A stretch of 52,916 nucleotides of DNA, taken from positions 1-52,916 of the forward strand of contig CACZYP010000037.1 in assembly GCA_902785425.1 (NCBI GenBank), in the 5' to 3' direction. Source of the stretch: an uncultured Ruminococcus sp. GTDB lineage: Bacteria > Bacillota > Clostridia > Oscillospirales > Acutalibacteraceae. How positions within the stretch are numbered: position 1 is the first letter of the stretch; each line of letters opens with the position of its first letter. The notes under the pieces were generated by a model. It was not told where the DNA came from. It saw nothing but the letters and a program-made list of their open reading frames with translations, and did not search any database. Of this stretch, positions 44,507-52,817 are shown in pieces. The translations under genes were made by a program, and so were the position numbers.

Positions 44507-45274
44507 ATGACAATGTTATTTAAGATCCTGATCGCTGTACTGCTCGCAGCTCTCGGTTTTTCCGGAGGGCTGCTGGGCTGTACGATACTCAATAAAATAC
44601 CTGCACCGTGGCTGTGCGATTATGATGAAGAACCGTCGCCCGAGCTTCTTAGCGGAAAGAGATACGATGTGAAGAAAAACGGCGCACTGCTCGGAGCATT
44701 CCTCGGAACGGCGCTTGCGGCGATCGTTCTGACGAACGGCATCACGGTTCTTTTGGCGTTCGAGGTCATTATGTGTTTTGCACTGGCTCTTGTTGCGGCG
44801 GCTGACGCAAAGTATACGATCATTCCCGATCAGTTTACTGTTGCTGTTGCAGTTATCGCAGCTGTTATCGCTGTTGCAGACATTTTAACACAGCAGGTAT
44901 TCATAAAGCATTGGTACGATCCGCTTCTTGGTGCGCTTGCAGGCGGAGGCTGCCTTATCATTCTTGATATTTTCAGTACGCTTGTACTGAAAAAAGAGGG
45001 CTTTGGTTTCGGAGATATCAAGCTTCTTGCAGCTATGGGACTGATGTTCGGCTGGAAGTATATCATAGCGCTTATCATCATATCGTCTTTTCTTGCTGCC
45101 ATACATTTCCTGATACTGATATTTGCAGGCAGCGGAAAGATAGAGGAAGGAAAATATCTTCCGATGGCACCGTATCTTTGTATGGGCGGTGCGGTAACGA
45201 TCATAGCTTTGCCTTGGATCAGGGCTTTGTTTGATCTTTACAGAAGCGTGCTCGACATGGAAATGCTTCCATAA
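44507..45274 (+). CDS. pilD: Prepilin peptidase (A24 family), short form
   Basis: 255 residues, polytopic. The two catalytic aspartates of A24 peptidases are visible in AADAKYTIIPD and in GFGDIKLLAAMG (GxGD). The enzyme cleaves prepilin leaders on the cytoplasmic side. The N-terminal cytoplasmic loop is short and lacks the two CxxC pairs usual in PilD, so the N-methylation part seems to be missing or reduced. It starts 23 bases after pilO. Confidence 0.85.
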   Translation: MTMLFKILIAVLLAALGFSGGLLGCTILNKIPAPWLCDYDEEPSPELLSGKRYDVKKNGALLGAFLGTALAAIVLTNGITVLLAFEVIMCFALALVAAADAKYTIIPDQFTVAVAVIAAVIAVADILTQQVFIKHWYDPLLGALAGGGCLIILDIFSTLVLKKEGFGFGDIKLLAAMGLMFGWKYIIALIIISSFLAAIHFLILIFAGSGKIEEGKYLPMAPYLCMGGAVTIIALPWIRALFDLYRSVLDMEMLP

Positions 45275-45483
45275 AACAAAAAAATTTGATCGTGCAGCGC
45301 AGGGCGTTTGCTTTGCGCTGCCGACAAGAGATTATTGTTCGTATTTACATATTCGCTCGCAGAGCGAACGTATAAATGCGTACAAGGGTCCGGGAACGGC
45401 GATATCGCAGCTGTTCTTCACGGACTTTGTGAACCGGAAACATATTATGACATAACTATAAATTGAAAAGGAGATTATTTTCT
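45275..45483 (+). other. Structured leader between pilD and pilB
   Basis: It contains GCAGCGCA / TGCGCTGC (8 bp) and CGCTC-GCA-GAGCG hairpins and no coding frame. It has no T-tract strong enough for a full terminator. It ends in AAAAGGAG before the pilB ATG. It could set the ratio of the membrane genes to the ATPase genes. Confidence 0.4.
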
Positions 45484-47184
45484 ATGAGAGCAAGCAGCTT
45501 GAAAATGGGTCAGATCCTGATCAACATGGGTGCCATTACTCCCGATCAGCTTGACCAGGCGCTCAGTATGCAGAAGCAGAGCGGTCTTCGCCTTGGTGAG
45601 ATCCTCAATAAGGAAAAGATGTGCGAAGAAGATAAGATTTGTTTCGCACTTTCAAAGCAGTTTTCGATACCTTACGTAGATCTTGATGAGATCGAACTTA
45701 AGGATGAATTATCAAACATCATTTCGGCAGAGCTTTCCGAGCAGTGCATGGTAATTCCGCTTGAGGTAATTGACAAAACTCTTACGGTAGCTGTAGCCGA
45801 TCCGCTCGACTATAAGGGCCTCAATAAGATCCAGACAACTACGAAGATGCAGCTCCAGACCGTTATTGCTGCACCGTCGCAGATCCAGAAAGCTCATCAG
45901 GCGCTTTACGCTTCAAAGAGAGCTATGGACGAGGCACGAGAGTTTATTTCGAGCCAGGTAAGCCAGGCAGGCAAAGAAGAAGAGATCGATGCCGCTAAGG
46001 CTGCAGCAGATGATCAGCCGATCATCCGCTTCGTAAACAACATGATCGAAGAAGCCGTTCGTCTCAAGACTTCCGATATTCACATCGAGCCGATGGAAGA
46101 AGTTCTGCTTATCCGTTTCCGTATCGACGGTAAGCTCCAGAAGTACATGGAAACAAGCTCGCAGCTCGCTCCTTCCGTAACGTCTCGAATCAAGTTTATC
46201 GGCGGCATGAACATCGCCGAGAAACGTATCCCTCAGGACGGCCGTATCAACTACCGTGTAGGAAACACCGAAGTAGATATGCGTATCTCGATCCTTCCCG
46301 TCGTATTCGGCGAGAAGGTCTGCGCCAGAATCACAACTGCACTCGGCCTTAAGATGGACAAGCACGCTATCGGCTTCCTTCCCGAGAACCTTGAAAAATA
46401 CGATAAGCTTCTCAGCTCGAACAGAGGCATCATCCTCGTAACGGGCGCTACAGGTTCAGGTAAATCAACAACTCTTTACACCGGTCTTAAGGGTGTAATG
46501 AGAGAAGATATCAACATCATCACCGTTGAGAACCCTGTCGAGATGATCATCCCCGGAATCAACCAGGTAGATATCAACGCTAAGGCAGGTCTTACATTCG
46601 CAAGCGCACTTCGTTCAATTCTTCGTCAGGACCCCGATATCATCATGATCGGTGAGATCCGAGACAAAGAAACAGCCGAGATCGCCGCTTCCGCCGCTGT
46701 TACAGGTCACTTGGTGCTTTCTACGCTCCATACCTACAACGCTGCATCTTCTATCATCCGACTTGTCGATATGGGCGTTGAGCCGTTCATGGTATCCTCG
46801 ACAATTATCGGAGTTATCGCACAGCGACTTGTTCGACGTCTTTGCGTAAACTGCAAGGAGCCGTACATCGCAGGACCTCACGAGCTTCATCTTCTCGGCA
46901 TCGACGATGATTCGCTTGAGATCAAGCTTTACAGAGCGCCCGAGGGCGGCTGTGAGCGCTGCAACAAGTCCGGTCATAAGGGACGTCTTGCCGTTCACGA
47001 AGTTCTTATGGTATCTCCTGCTATCAGAAGAGCTATCCAGCAGGATAAAGCGACAGAGGATATCCACGCCATCGCCGTTGAAGAGGGTATGATCTCAATG
47101 AGAGAGAACCTCAGAATGAACGTTATCAGCGGCATTATCTCGCTTGAAACCATGCTTGAAGCAGCAAGCGAAGACATGATGTAA
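45484..47184 (+). CDS. pilB: Type IV pilus extension ATPase PilB
   Basis: 566 residues from the ATG at 45484. The N-terminal domain (1-160) has the MshEN pattern RLGEIL-(x)-L-(x)-Q-(x)-IPYVDL, a c-di-GMP-binding module in many PilB/MshE proteins. The ATPase core has Walker A GATGSGKST near 321, an Asp box, Walker B IMIGEIRD and a His box TGHLVLSTLHT. Two CxxC pairs (near 455 and 490) make the PilB zinc site. PilB powers pilin polymerisation from the cytoplasm. All motifs are intact. Confidence 0.93.
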   Translation: MRASSLKMGQILINMGAITPDQLDQALSMQKQSGLRLGEILNKEKMCEEDKICFALSKQFSIPYVDLDEIELKDELSNIISAELSEQCMVIPLEVIDKTLTVAVADPLDYKGLNKIQTTTKMQLQTVIAAPSQIQKAHQALYASKRAMDEAREFISSQVSQAGKEEEIDAAKAAADDQPIIRFVNNMIEEAVRLKTSDIHIEPMEEVLLIRFRIDGKLQKYMETSSQLAPSVTSRIKFIGGMNIAEKRIPQDGRINYRVGNTEVDMRISILPVVFGEKVCARITTALGLKMDKHAIGFLPENLEKYDKLLSSNRGIILVTGATGSGKSTTLYTGLKGVMREDINIITVENPVEMIIPGINQVDINAKAGLTFASALRSILRQDPDIIMIGEIRDKETAEIAASAAVTGHLVLSTLHTYNAASSIIRLVDMGVEPFMVSSTIIGVIAQRLVRRLCVNCKEPYIAGPHELHLLGIDDDSLEIKLYRAPEGGCERCNKSGHKGRLAVHEVLMVSPAIRRAIQQDKATEDIHAIAVEEGMISMRENLRMNVISGIISLETMLEAASEDMM

Positions 47185-47296
47185 TTATTTCAAAACAAAT
47201 GCTGCCTCGGAACACTTGTGCAGCTTGTGATAAATATATAAATTAATTCGGCAGTCTGCCCGGGTGTGCAGGCTGCCTCGAATGGAGGAAATATTA

Positions 47297-48400
47297 ATGG
47301 ATTTTCTTTCAATGGTAAGAGAGGCTGTTGAGGCAGGCTGCTCGGATATCCATATGTCATCGGGCAACTGTCCTGCGTACCGTCTGCACGGTACGATGAG
47401 ATACTGGGAAGGCGAACCGCTTACCGATGAAGATGTTACCTACATGATAAGCCAGGTATTGAATAAAGAACGTTTTGATACATTCATGGAAACCTGCGAC
47501 GTCGATGGTGCGGCAACGATCGAAGGCGTGAGCCGTTTCAGAATCAATGCTTTCAGAACACGTAACGGTGCATCGCTTGTAATGCGAGTTATCAATGAAA
47601 CAACGCCTGAGCTTGACCAGCTGAATCTTCCTGCTTCTATAGGAAAGATATTGGAGCTTCGAGAGGGTCTTGTTCTTGTAACAGGTCCTACAGGTTCCGG
47701 TAAATCGACAACACTTGCGGCTCTTATCCACGAGATCAACAGAAACCGCAACCTTAATATAGTTACCATCGAAGACCCTGTTGAGTACCTGCACCGCCCG
47801 ATCGGCTGCGTTATCAACCAGCGTGAGATCGGCCCTGACAGCCGCTCGTACCACACAGCTCTTCGTGCCGTTCTTCGTGAAGACCCTGATATTATACAGA
47901 TCGGTGAGATCCGAGACTTTGAGTCTGTTTCCATCGCTCTTTCCGCAGCCGAGACAGGACACCTTGTATTCTCGACACTTCACACAGAGGGTGCGGCAAA
48001 AACTATCGACCGTCTTGTAGATATGTATCCTGCGGCTCAGCAGCGTCAGGCTCTCGGTCAGATCTCTACATCGCTTAAGTGCGTTGTATCGCAGAGACTT
48101 CTTCCGAGATCGGACGTTCCCGGACGTATCGGTGCATTCGAGATCATGTTCGTAAACAGTGCTATTTCAAACCTTATTCGTGAGAATAAGATCGCTATGA
48201 TCGAGCAGGTAATCGAAACAAGCAAGGGCTCGGGCATGATCACGAGAAACAAGAGTATCCAGATGCTCTTTGACAGAGGCTTCATCAATGCTCAGACAGC
48301 TCGTGAGTACAGCTTCGATGTAGGTACAAAGGAAGCAACACCCGGTCAGCCCGGTCAGCCCGGCCAGGTACCGTCTTATATGAACAACAATCGCAGATGA
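47297..48400 (+). CDS. pilT: Type IV pilus retraction ATPase PilT
   Basis: 367 residues from the ATG at 47297 (GGAGG upstream). Walker A GPTGSGKST lies near 131, Walker B IIQIGEIRD and His box TGHLVFSTLHT follow; the N-terminus SDIHMSSGNCPAYRLHG is typical PilT, and there is no MshEN or zinc site. PilT drives pilus retraction and twitching or DNA uptake. The tail has three PGQ repeats. Its presence beside pilB indicates retractable pili. Confidence 0.93.
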   Translation: MDFLSMVREAVEAGCSDIHMSSGNCPAYRLHGTMRYWEGEPLTDEDVTYMISQVLNKERFDTFMETCDVDGAATIEGVSRFRINAFRTRNGASLVMRVINETTPELDQLNLPASIGKILELREGLVLVTGPTGSGKSTTLAALIHEINRNRNLNIVTIEDPVEYLHRPIGCVINQREIGPDSRSYHTALRAVLREDPDIIQIGEIRDFESVSIALSAAETGHLVFSTLHTEGAAKTIDRLVDMYPAAQQRQALGQISTSLKCVVSQRLLPRSDVPGRIGAFEIMFVNSAISNLIRENKIAMIEQVIETSKGSGMITRNKSIQMLFDRGFINAQTAREYSFDVGTKEATPGQPGQPGQVPSYMNNNRR

Positions 48401-48411
48401 GGTGACAAAAA

Positions 48412-49671
48412 GTGAAATATTCTTATCTTGCCGTTGACGGTAAAAACAAAAAGTACAGAAGTGAAGTCAATGCCGAAAGCCGTGACGAGGTAAAGCGTAT
48501 CCTCGCCGAACGAGGTATGACGGCGCTCGAAATATCCGAATATAAAGACCCTGCGGCAGGCGGCGATCAGTCTAATGTGCCTATCTGGGAAAGAGAGTTC
48601 GGCGTTACCGATCCTCATGAAAAGGATATTCCCAAGAAAAAAGTTCTTGCTACCATCAACCAGATGGCTATCATGATGAAATCAGGTATTTCAATGTCAA
48701 TGTCGATGGAAGTGCTTCTTGACACCGAAGCCGATAAAGACATGAGAAAGATCCTTACGATCATCAGCTCGGAGCTTTACAACGGTATTCCGCTTTCTCA
48801 GTCGATGGGTTCATTCAAGTGCTTCCCTCCTGTAGTAGTAAGCCTTGTAGCTGCCGGTGAAGCAAACGGTCGTCTTGATATGGCATTTGAAAATGCAGCA
48901 GAGATCCTTCACAAAGAGCTTACTCTTTCGGGTAAGATCAAGAGTGCGATGATGTACCCTATATTCCTTATGGGACTTACTCTTGTAATGATCATCGTAA
49001 TGTCCATGTTCGTACTTCCGTCGTTTGCAAACGTATTTACATCGTTCGGATCCGATCTTCCCGCAATTTCCAAAATGGTCATGGCGTTCTCCGACTTCAT
49101 GCTCGACTGGTGGTGGCTGGTTGCTCTTATCGTTGTAGGCATCGTAGTTGGTTTCAGATCGCTCCTCAAGTACAACGACGCTTTTGCAATGTGGCTTGCA
49201 GAGTTCCTCTTCAAGATTCCGATCATCGGCGACGTTATCAGAACTACATATATCGCTCGTTTCTGTAATATCATGGCATCCCTTACAGACGCAGGCGTAT
49301 CTATCCTTAAATCTCTCGAACTCTCCCGTGACGTTGTATCGAACATCTTCATGAAGGACTGTTTGAATCAGGTTATCGAGGATGTTAAGATCGGTACACC
49401 GATCAACGTTTCCATGAGCCATTACGCAGTATTCGACACGATCCTCGTTGCGATGGTTCGTGTAGGTGAGGAGTCCGGTATGTTCTCCGACTCAATGCAC
49501 AAGATGGCTGACCTTTATCAGGAAGAAGCCGATGAAGCAACAAAGAGACTTACAGACGCTATGACACCTGCAATGACAATTATCGTAGCAGGTATCGTAG
49601 GTGTAGTTGCAGTTTCCATCGTAATGCCGATGTTCGGTATGTACGGCGTAGTTGCAGAGTCTGCACACTGA
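48412..49671 (+). CDS. pilC: Type IV pilus platform protein PilC
   Basis: 419 residues, starting at a GTG preceded by GAGGTG. It has the two duplicated T2SF (GspF/PilC) domains with three membrane helices near 175-205, 225-245 and 385-410, and phrases such as AIMMKSGISMSMSMEVL and SLTDAGVSILKSLELSR. PilC is the inner-membrane platform on which PilB and PilT act. An N-terminal soluble region with coiled, charged residues fits the family. It is the last gene of the operon, closed by the terminator at 49695. Confidence 0.92.
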   Translation: MKYSYLAVDGKNKKYRSEVNAESRDEVKRILAERGMTALEISEYKDPAAGGDQSNVPIWEREFGVTDPHEKDIPKKKVLATINQMAIMMKSGISMSMSMEVLLDTEADKDMRKILTIISSELYNGIPLSQSMGSFKCFPPVVVSLVAAGEANGRLDMAFENAAEILHKELTLSGKIKSAMMYPIFLMGLTLVMIIVMSMFVLPSFANVFTSFGSDLPAISKMVMAFSDFMLDWWWLVALIVVGIVVGFRSLLKYNDAFAMWLAEFLFKIPIIGDVIRTTYIARFCNIMASLTDAGVSILKSLELSRDVVSNIFMKDCLNQVIEDVKIGTPINVSMSHYAVFDTILVAMVRVGEESGMFSDSMHKMADLYQEEADEATKRLTDAMTPAMTIIVAGIVGVVAVSIVMPMFGMYGVVAESAH

Positions 49672-49694
49672 TCATAATTTACGTGATAACAATT

Positions 49695-49722
49695 CCGCCC
49701 CGCTCAAAGCGGGGCGGTTTTT
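49695..49722 (+). terminator. Terminator of the pilus operon
   Basis: CCGCCCCGCT / AGCGGGGCGG, 10 bp with a CAA loop, followed by TTTTT. Confidence 0.9.
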
Positions 49723-49750
49723 CGTGTAAAAGTACAGTATATTGACAAAT

Positions 49751-49785
49751 AAAAGCGGCGAAAGCATAAACTCTCGCCGCTTTTT
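49751..49785. terminator. Bidirectional terminator before the tautomerase gene
   Basis: AAAAGCGGCGA (49751-49761) pairs with TCGCCGCTTTT (49774-49784). It has A- and T-tracts on both sides, so it can end the tautomerase transcript on the minus strand. Confidence 0.8.
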
Positions 49786-49836
49786 GTGCTGAGTTTTCAA
49801 CATGATACGGTGTAGAATGTTGAAAACAATATGTGC

Positions 49837-50175
49837 TTAGAAATTGCTGCGGTTATATCCGAAGTTGCTTGTCTCACTGTAGCTTACATACATTTCCTCA
49901 ATGCCTGCGACATTTGTAAGTATGGTGTGGAAACGTGCCGTGAGTGCATCGTATGCGTTCGGATTTGCTTTGCCGTAAACTGTGACGCTTATCATCGCAG
50001 TGGGCTTTTCGTTGCTGCCTCTGAAATAAAGCGCACATTTAGGCTGAATGTTGACCATGAGCCAGTTTTCGCTCTTGCCCGGAATAAGCTCGATCGCCTT
50101 TCCGAATTCGTCTTTAAGCTCTGTTTCCTGCTCTTTTGTAATGTCAACATTCATCTTGCAGTCAATAAAAGGCAT
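49837..50175 (-). CDS. MIF-family phenylpyruvate tautomerase-like protein
   Basis: 112 residues. The start MPFIDCKMNVDIT places the catalytic proline at position 2, and LMVNIQPKCALYFRG and the C-terminal NAYDALTARFHTIL follow the macrophage migration inhibitory factor pattern, about the size of MIF. Bacterial members are keto-enol tautomerases of unclear role. GGAG precedes the ATG. It lies 13 bases after the coiled-coil gene and shares its transcript. Confidence 0.8.
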   Translation of the reverse strand: MPFIDCKMNVDITKEQETELKDEFGKAIELIPGKSENWLMVNIQPKCALYFRGSNEKPTAMISVTVYGKANPNAYDALTARFHTILTNVAGIEEMYVSYSETSNFGYNRSNF

Positions 50176-50188
50176 ATGCTGATCTCCT

Positions 50189-50977
50189 TTACTCTTCGTC
50201 TTTCTTAGTCATGATGTCCTTGAGCTTGCGTGCCTTGGAGATCGGATCTCTCTTTTCGATAGGCTTTATTTCAGGCTCGTCTTCTTCAAAATCTTCTTCG
50301 GAGATCATTTCAACGGGCATAGGCATAGCTTCTTCATCAGCCTGTACGGGAACTTCCGGCTCCTGTTCGGGTGCTGCCTGAGTGTCCTCCATAACAGCGG
50401 ACTCGATATTTTCGGCGTCGATAGCGGTTGTCTCTGTTTCTGTGTCGATAATTTCCTCGACTGTTTCGAGTGCAGCCTCAGCTTTTTCTTCAAGCTCTTC
50501 CTTTTCACGGCGGATCTTGGTTTTTACTTCCTCGGCTTTTTCTGCTGCCGCAACTTTAAGCTCCTCTGCCTTTGCAGCTGTATCCTTTGCAAGAATGGAA
50601 GCCTTAGCTGCCTTGTTTACAGCGCCGGAAACGATAGGCTCCTTGACCTTACGGAAATTCTCCTTAAGCTCTGTTTTGCCGATCTCTGTGTTGACCTCGT
50701 CCTGACGGATCACCTCACGGTAAATATCCTGAGCTCGAGTCATACGCTCTTTGGAAGCGTCGATAACGCTGCAAAGCTGCTCAACGTCCTCGGGCAGACC
50801 TTCTCTCATGGAAGCGTAGAGATATTTGCCGAGAGCGATGTACGCCTGATTGGCGATCTTCTCTTCGTTCTTCATGACTGTAACAAGGCGGCTCTTCTGC
50901 GCCTGTGTTGAAGTCTTATCGGCAAGAACATCGATCGTTGAAGCGAATGCCTTTTTGATATCCTTGTAAATACTCAT
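50189..50977 (-). CDS. Acidic coiled-coil protein
   Basis: 262 residues. Residues 1-110 are helical with conserved-looking YIALGKYLYASMREGLPE; residues 110-175 are an Ala/Lys/Glu coiled coil; 180-235 are acidic and low in complexity, ending in a basic KARKLKDIMTKK segment. No family is recognised and no signal peptide is visible. AAAGGAG precedes the ATG. It is first of a two-gene operon with the tautomerase, driven by the promoter at 51047-51075. Confidence 0.6.
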   Translation of the reverse strand: MSIYKDIKKAFASTIDVLADKTSTQAQKSRLVTVMKNEEKIANQAYIALGKYLYASMREGLPEDVEQLCSVIDASKERMTRAQDIYREVIRQDEVNTEIGKTELKENFRKVKEPIVSGAVNKAAKASILAKDTAAKAEELKVAAAEKAEEVKTKIRREKEELEEKAEAALETVEEIIDTETETTAIDAENIESAVMEDTQAAPEQEPEVPVQADEEAMPMPVEMISEEDFEEDEPEIKPIEKRDPISKARKLKDIMTKKDEE

Positions 50978-51046
50978 AATAAAAAACTCCTTTGCATTTG
51001 ATTTGTTTTTAGTAAAAAAACTCTGGATATAAATCTCTATACTAAT

Positions 51047-51075
51047 ATATTAACTAAAAAATCCTCTAAGGTCAA
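51047..51075 (-). promoter_or_regulatory. Promoter of the coiled-coil / tautomerase operon
   Basis: On the minus strand TTGACC (51070-51075), 17 bases, TAATAT (51047-51052). Confidence 0.6.
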
Positions 51076-51126
51076 TATAAAAAGGATTAATTTTTTTAAA
51101 ACTATGTACAAATAGGTGTGTTTTAT

Positions 51127-51134
51127 GTTATAAT
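51127..51134 (+). promoter_or_regulatory. Extended -10 promoter of the CpXC gene
   Basis: TGTTATAAT gives a perfect -10 with extended TG; no good -35 is seen. It lies about 70 bases ahead of the ATG. Confidence 0.5.
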
Positions 51135-51206
51135 AAGTCATATGGATCAGGAGATCATCTCCAACGTGTTATTTATCTTAATATTTTTATTGGGAGTGTT
51201 ATATTT

Positions 51207-51869
51207 ATGTCCACTACAGGTACAACTTCGGTAGCCTGCCCTCAGTGCGGCGCTAAAAGTGAGGTCAAAGTATTTAAGACCGTCAATGTAACTACAGACC
51301 GCAATTTCAGAGAGCAGCTCCTCAGCGGAGAGATGCTTCATTTTACATGCCCGTCATGCGGCCATGAAGCAGAGCTTCGCTATCCGCTTCTTTACAACGA
51401 TATCAACAACAAGTTCATGGTCTACTTCGTTCCCGATGTTGACAGAGACAAGGTAACAGACGAAGCTCTTGAAAAGGAGTACGGCGACCTTGCAGGCATT
51501 CGCAGAAGACTTGTGGGCGACTACAACGAGCTTAAAGAGAAGATCCACATATTTGAGTCGGGCCTTGATGACAGAGTTATAGAGGTAGTTAAGGCGGCGC
51601 TTAAGGATATAGTTCAGAAGCGCACAGGTGACACAGTAACAGGCGGCTATCTTTCAAAGTACAGCGTAAGCGAAGACAGGATCGGCTTTACTTTCTTTGT
51701 AGGCGAAAACCACGAGCAGTTCGTTCAGACAACACGCCTTGAGATCTACGACAAGAGCGCTGCTGTTGCAAAAGCTGTTAAGGAAGACGAAAACGACAGA
51801 AGTTTCCGTGCAGTTAACAGAGAATGGGCGAGAAATGCGCTTTACCAGTATAAGAAGAGCAAGGTATGA
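51207..51869 (+). CDS. CpXC-domain protein
   Basis: 220 residues. The N-terminal CPQCGAKSEVKVFKTVN and the later FTCPSCGHEAEL give two CPxC pairs, the CpXC zinc-ribbon family (PF14353), of unknown biochemical role. A helical middle and a beta-rich end (IGFTFFVGENHEQFV) follow. GGGAGTG precedes the ATG. The gene stands alone and no operon partner is visible. Confidence 0.75.
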   Translation: MSTTGTTSVACPQCGAKSEVKVFKTVNVTTDRNFREQLLSGEMLHFTCPSCGHEAELRYPLLYNDINNKFMVYFVPDVDRDKVTDEALEKEYGDLAGIRRRLVGDYNELKEKIHIFESGLDDRVIEVVKAALKDIVQKRTGDTVTGGYLSKYSVSEDRIGFTFFVGENHEQFVQTTRLEIYDKSAAVAKAVKEDENDRSFRAVNREWARNALYQYKKSKV

Positions 51870-52057
51870 TCGATCGTTCACACGCTCGGTCAAAGCCGAT
51901 GTTTAAAAATATTTAATAAAATGCGGTTGTAATTTTCATGTCTATGAAGTATAATTGATTATAGCATTAGAGAATTTTAATGCTTTCAATGTTTTGTTTT
52001 GGCTTCTCGGTATGAGAAAATGACCGCAGAGCGGGGTTAATGAAAGGATGGTATTTG

Positions 52058-52306
52058 ATGGCAGACGACAGAACAAGAGTATTTTCGCTTTCGGACAGCG
52101 AAGAGGGGATCAAAGCACAGTTAAAGCAGATATACGATGCACTTAAAGAAAAGGGATACAATCCCGTAAATCAGATAGTCGGCTATATCGTATCTGAGGA
52201 TCCCTCTTACATTACGACACATAAAAATGCAAGGAACATGATCAGAAAGATCGACAGAGACGATCTTCTTGAGATGCTCGTAAAATCATTTCTTGATGTA
52301 AACTAA
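52058..52306 (+). CDS. ireB: IreB-family regulatory phosphoprotein
   Basis: 82 residues from the ATG at 52058, which has AAAGGATGG upstream; the earlier in-frame ATG at 52040 lacks a site. EEGIKAQLKQIYDALKEKGY, NPVNQIVGYIVSEDPSYIT and IRKIDRDDLLEMLVKSFL are the conserved IreB (DUF965) phrases. In Enterococcus faecalis IreB is a substrate of the Ser/Thr kinase IreK and acts in the cell-wall antibiotic response; in this host the role is assumed. The usual neighbour ruvX is not visible in the next gene. Confidence 0.92.
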   Translation: MADDRTRVFSLSDSEEGIKAQLKQIYDALKEKGYNPVNQIVGYIVSEDPSYITTHKNARNMIRKIDRDDLLEMLVKSFLDVN

Positions 52307-52367
52307 CAACAAACGAAGGGCGACCCTTGCGGCTGCCCTTTGATTTAACTAAAAAGGAGGAACAATG

Positions 52368-52658
52368 ATGCCTCAGGAAAAGGGTCTCATTTACAAGAAT
52401 AAGCCGCTCGTCAGAAACGGTGACAAGATCTATTACGGTGATCCCGCAGATAAGTACATCGTATGTATGACGATTCGCAGCACAAAGCAGGAGGGCGAGC
52501 TTGAATTGCCCGAAACGGTACAGATCCAGGTGATCTCTACCGATCCGAACGTAAGTAAAAGAAAGAGAATAGTCAAAACAGCAGAAAAAGAAGGTTTGTT
52601 CCGCTCTATAGATATTGCAGAAGCTTGGCTTAAGCGTTATCTCAGAGGAAACGAGTGA
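52368..52658 (+). CDS. Small conserved protein downstream of ireB
   Basis: 96 residues from the ATG at 52368, seven bases after AAGGAGG; the ATG at 52365 is too close to it. The text LIYKNKPLVRNGDKIYYGDP, KYIVCMTIRST and RIVKTAEKEGLFRSIDIAEAWL suggests a compact alpha/beta domain. I do not recognise a named family. It lies 61 bases after ireB and probably shares its transcript. It is followed by a strong terminator. Confidence 0.7.
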   Translation: MPQEKGLIYKNKPLVRNGDKIYYGDPADKYIVCMTIRSTKQEGELELPETVQIQVISTDPNVSKRKRIVKTAEKEGLFRSIDIAEAWLKRYLRGNE

Positions 52659-52661
52659 CAT

Positions 52662-52704
52662 AAACAGAAAGAAGGACAGCGGAGGCTGTCCTCTTTCTGT
52701 TTAA
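52662..52704 (+). terminator. Terminator after the small conserved gene
   Basis: AAACAGAAAGAAGGACAGC pairs with GCTGTCCTCTTTCTGTTT, one bulged A, around GGAG, followed by TAATT. Confidence 0.8.
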
Positions 52705-52763
52705 TTGAAAATTGAAAATTGAAAATGGAAAATGGAAAATTGCGAAACTCGCCTGCGGCGAGT
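52703..52763. repeat. Short copy of the hairpin-bearing intergenic repeat
   Basis: ATTGAAAATTGAAAATGG words run into AACTCGCC-TGC-GGCGAGTT, as in the copies at 88-312 and 2127-2300. Confidence 0.6.
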
Positions 52764-52817
52764 TGATAATATTAGTTCTAACAAAATCATACTTTACTTG
52801 CTGCTGTGAGAAAACTA

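Noticed and set aside
48811-49422. 203-codon minus-strand frame opposite pilC
   Set aside because: Antisense shadow; pilC itself has clear family motifs on the plus strand.
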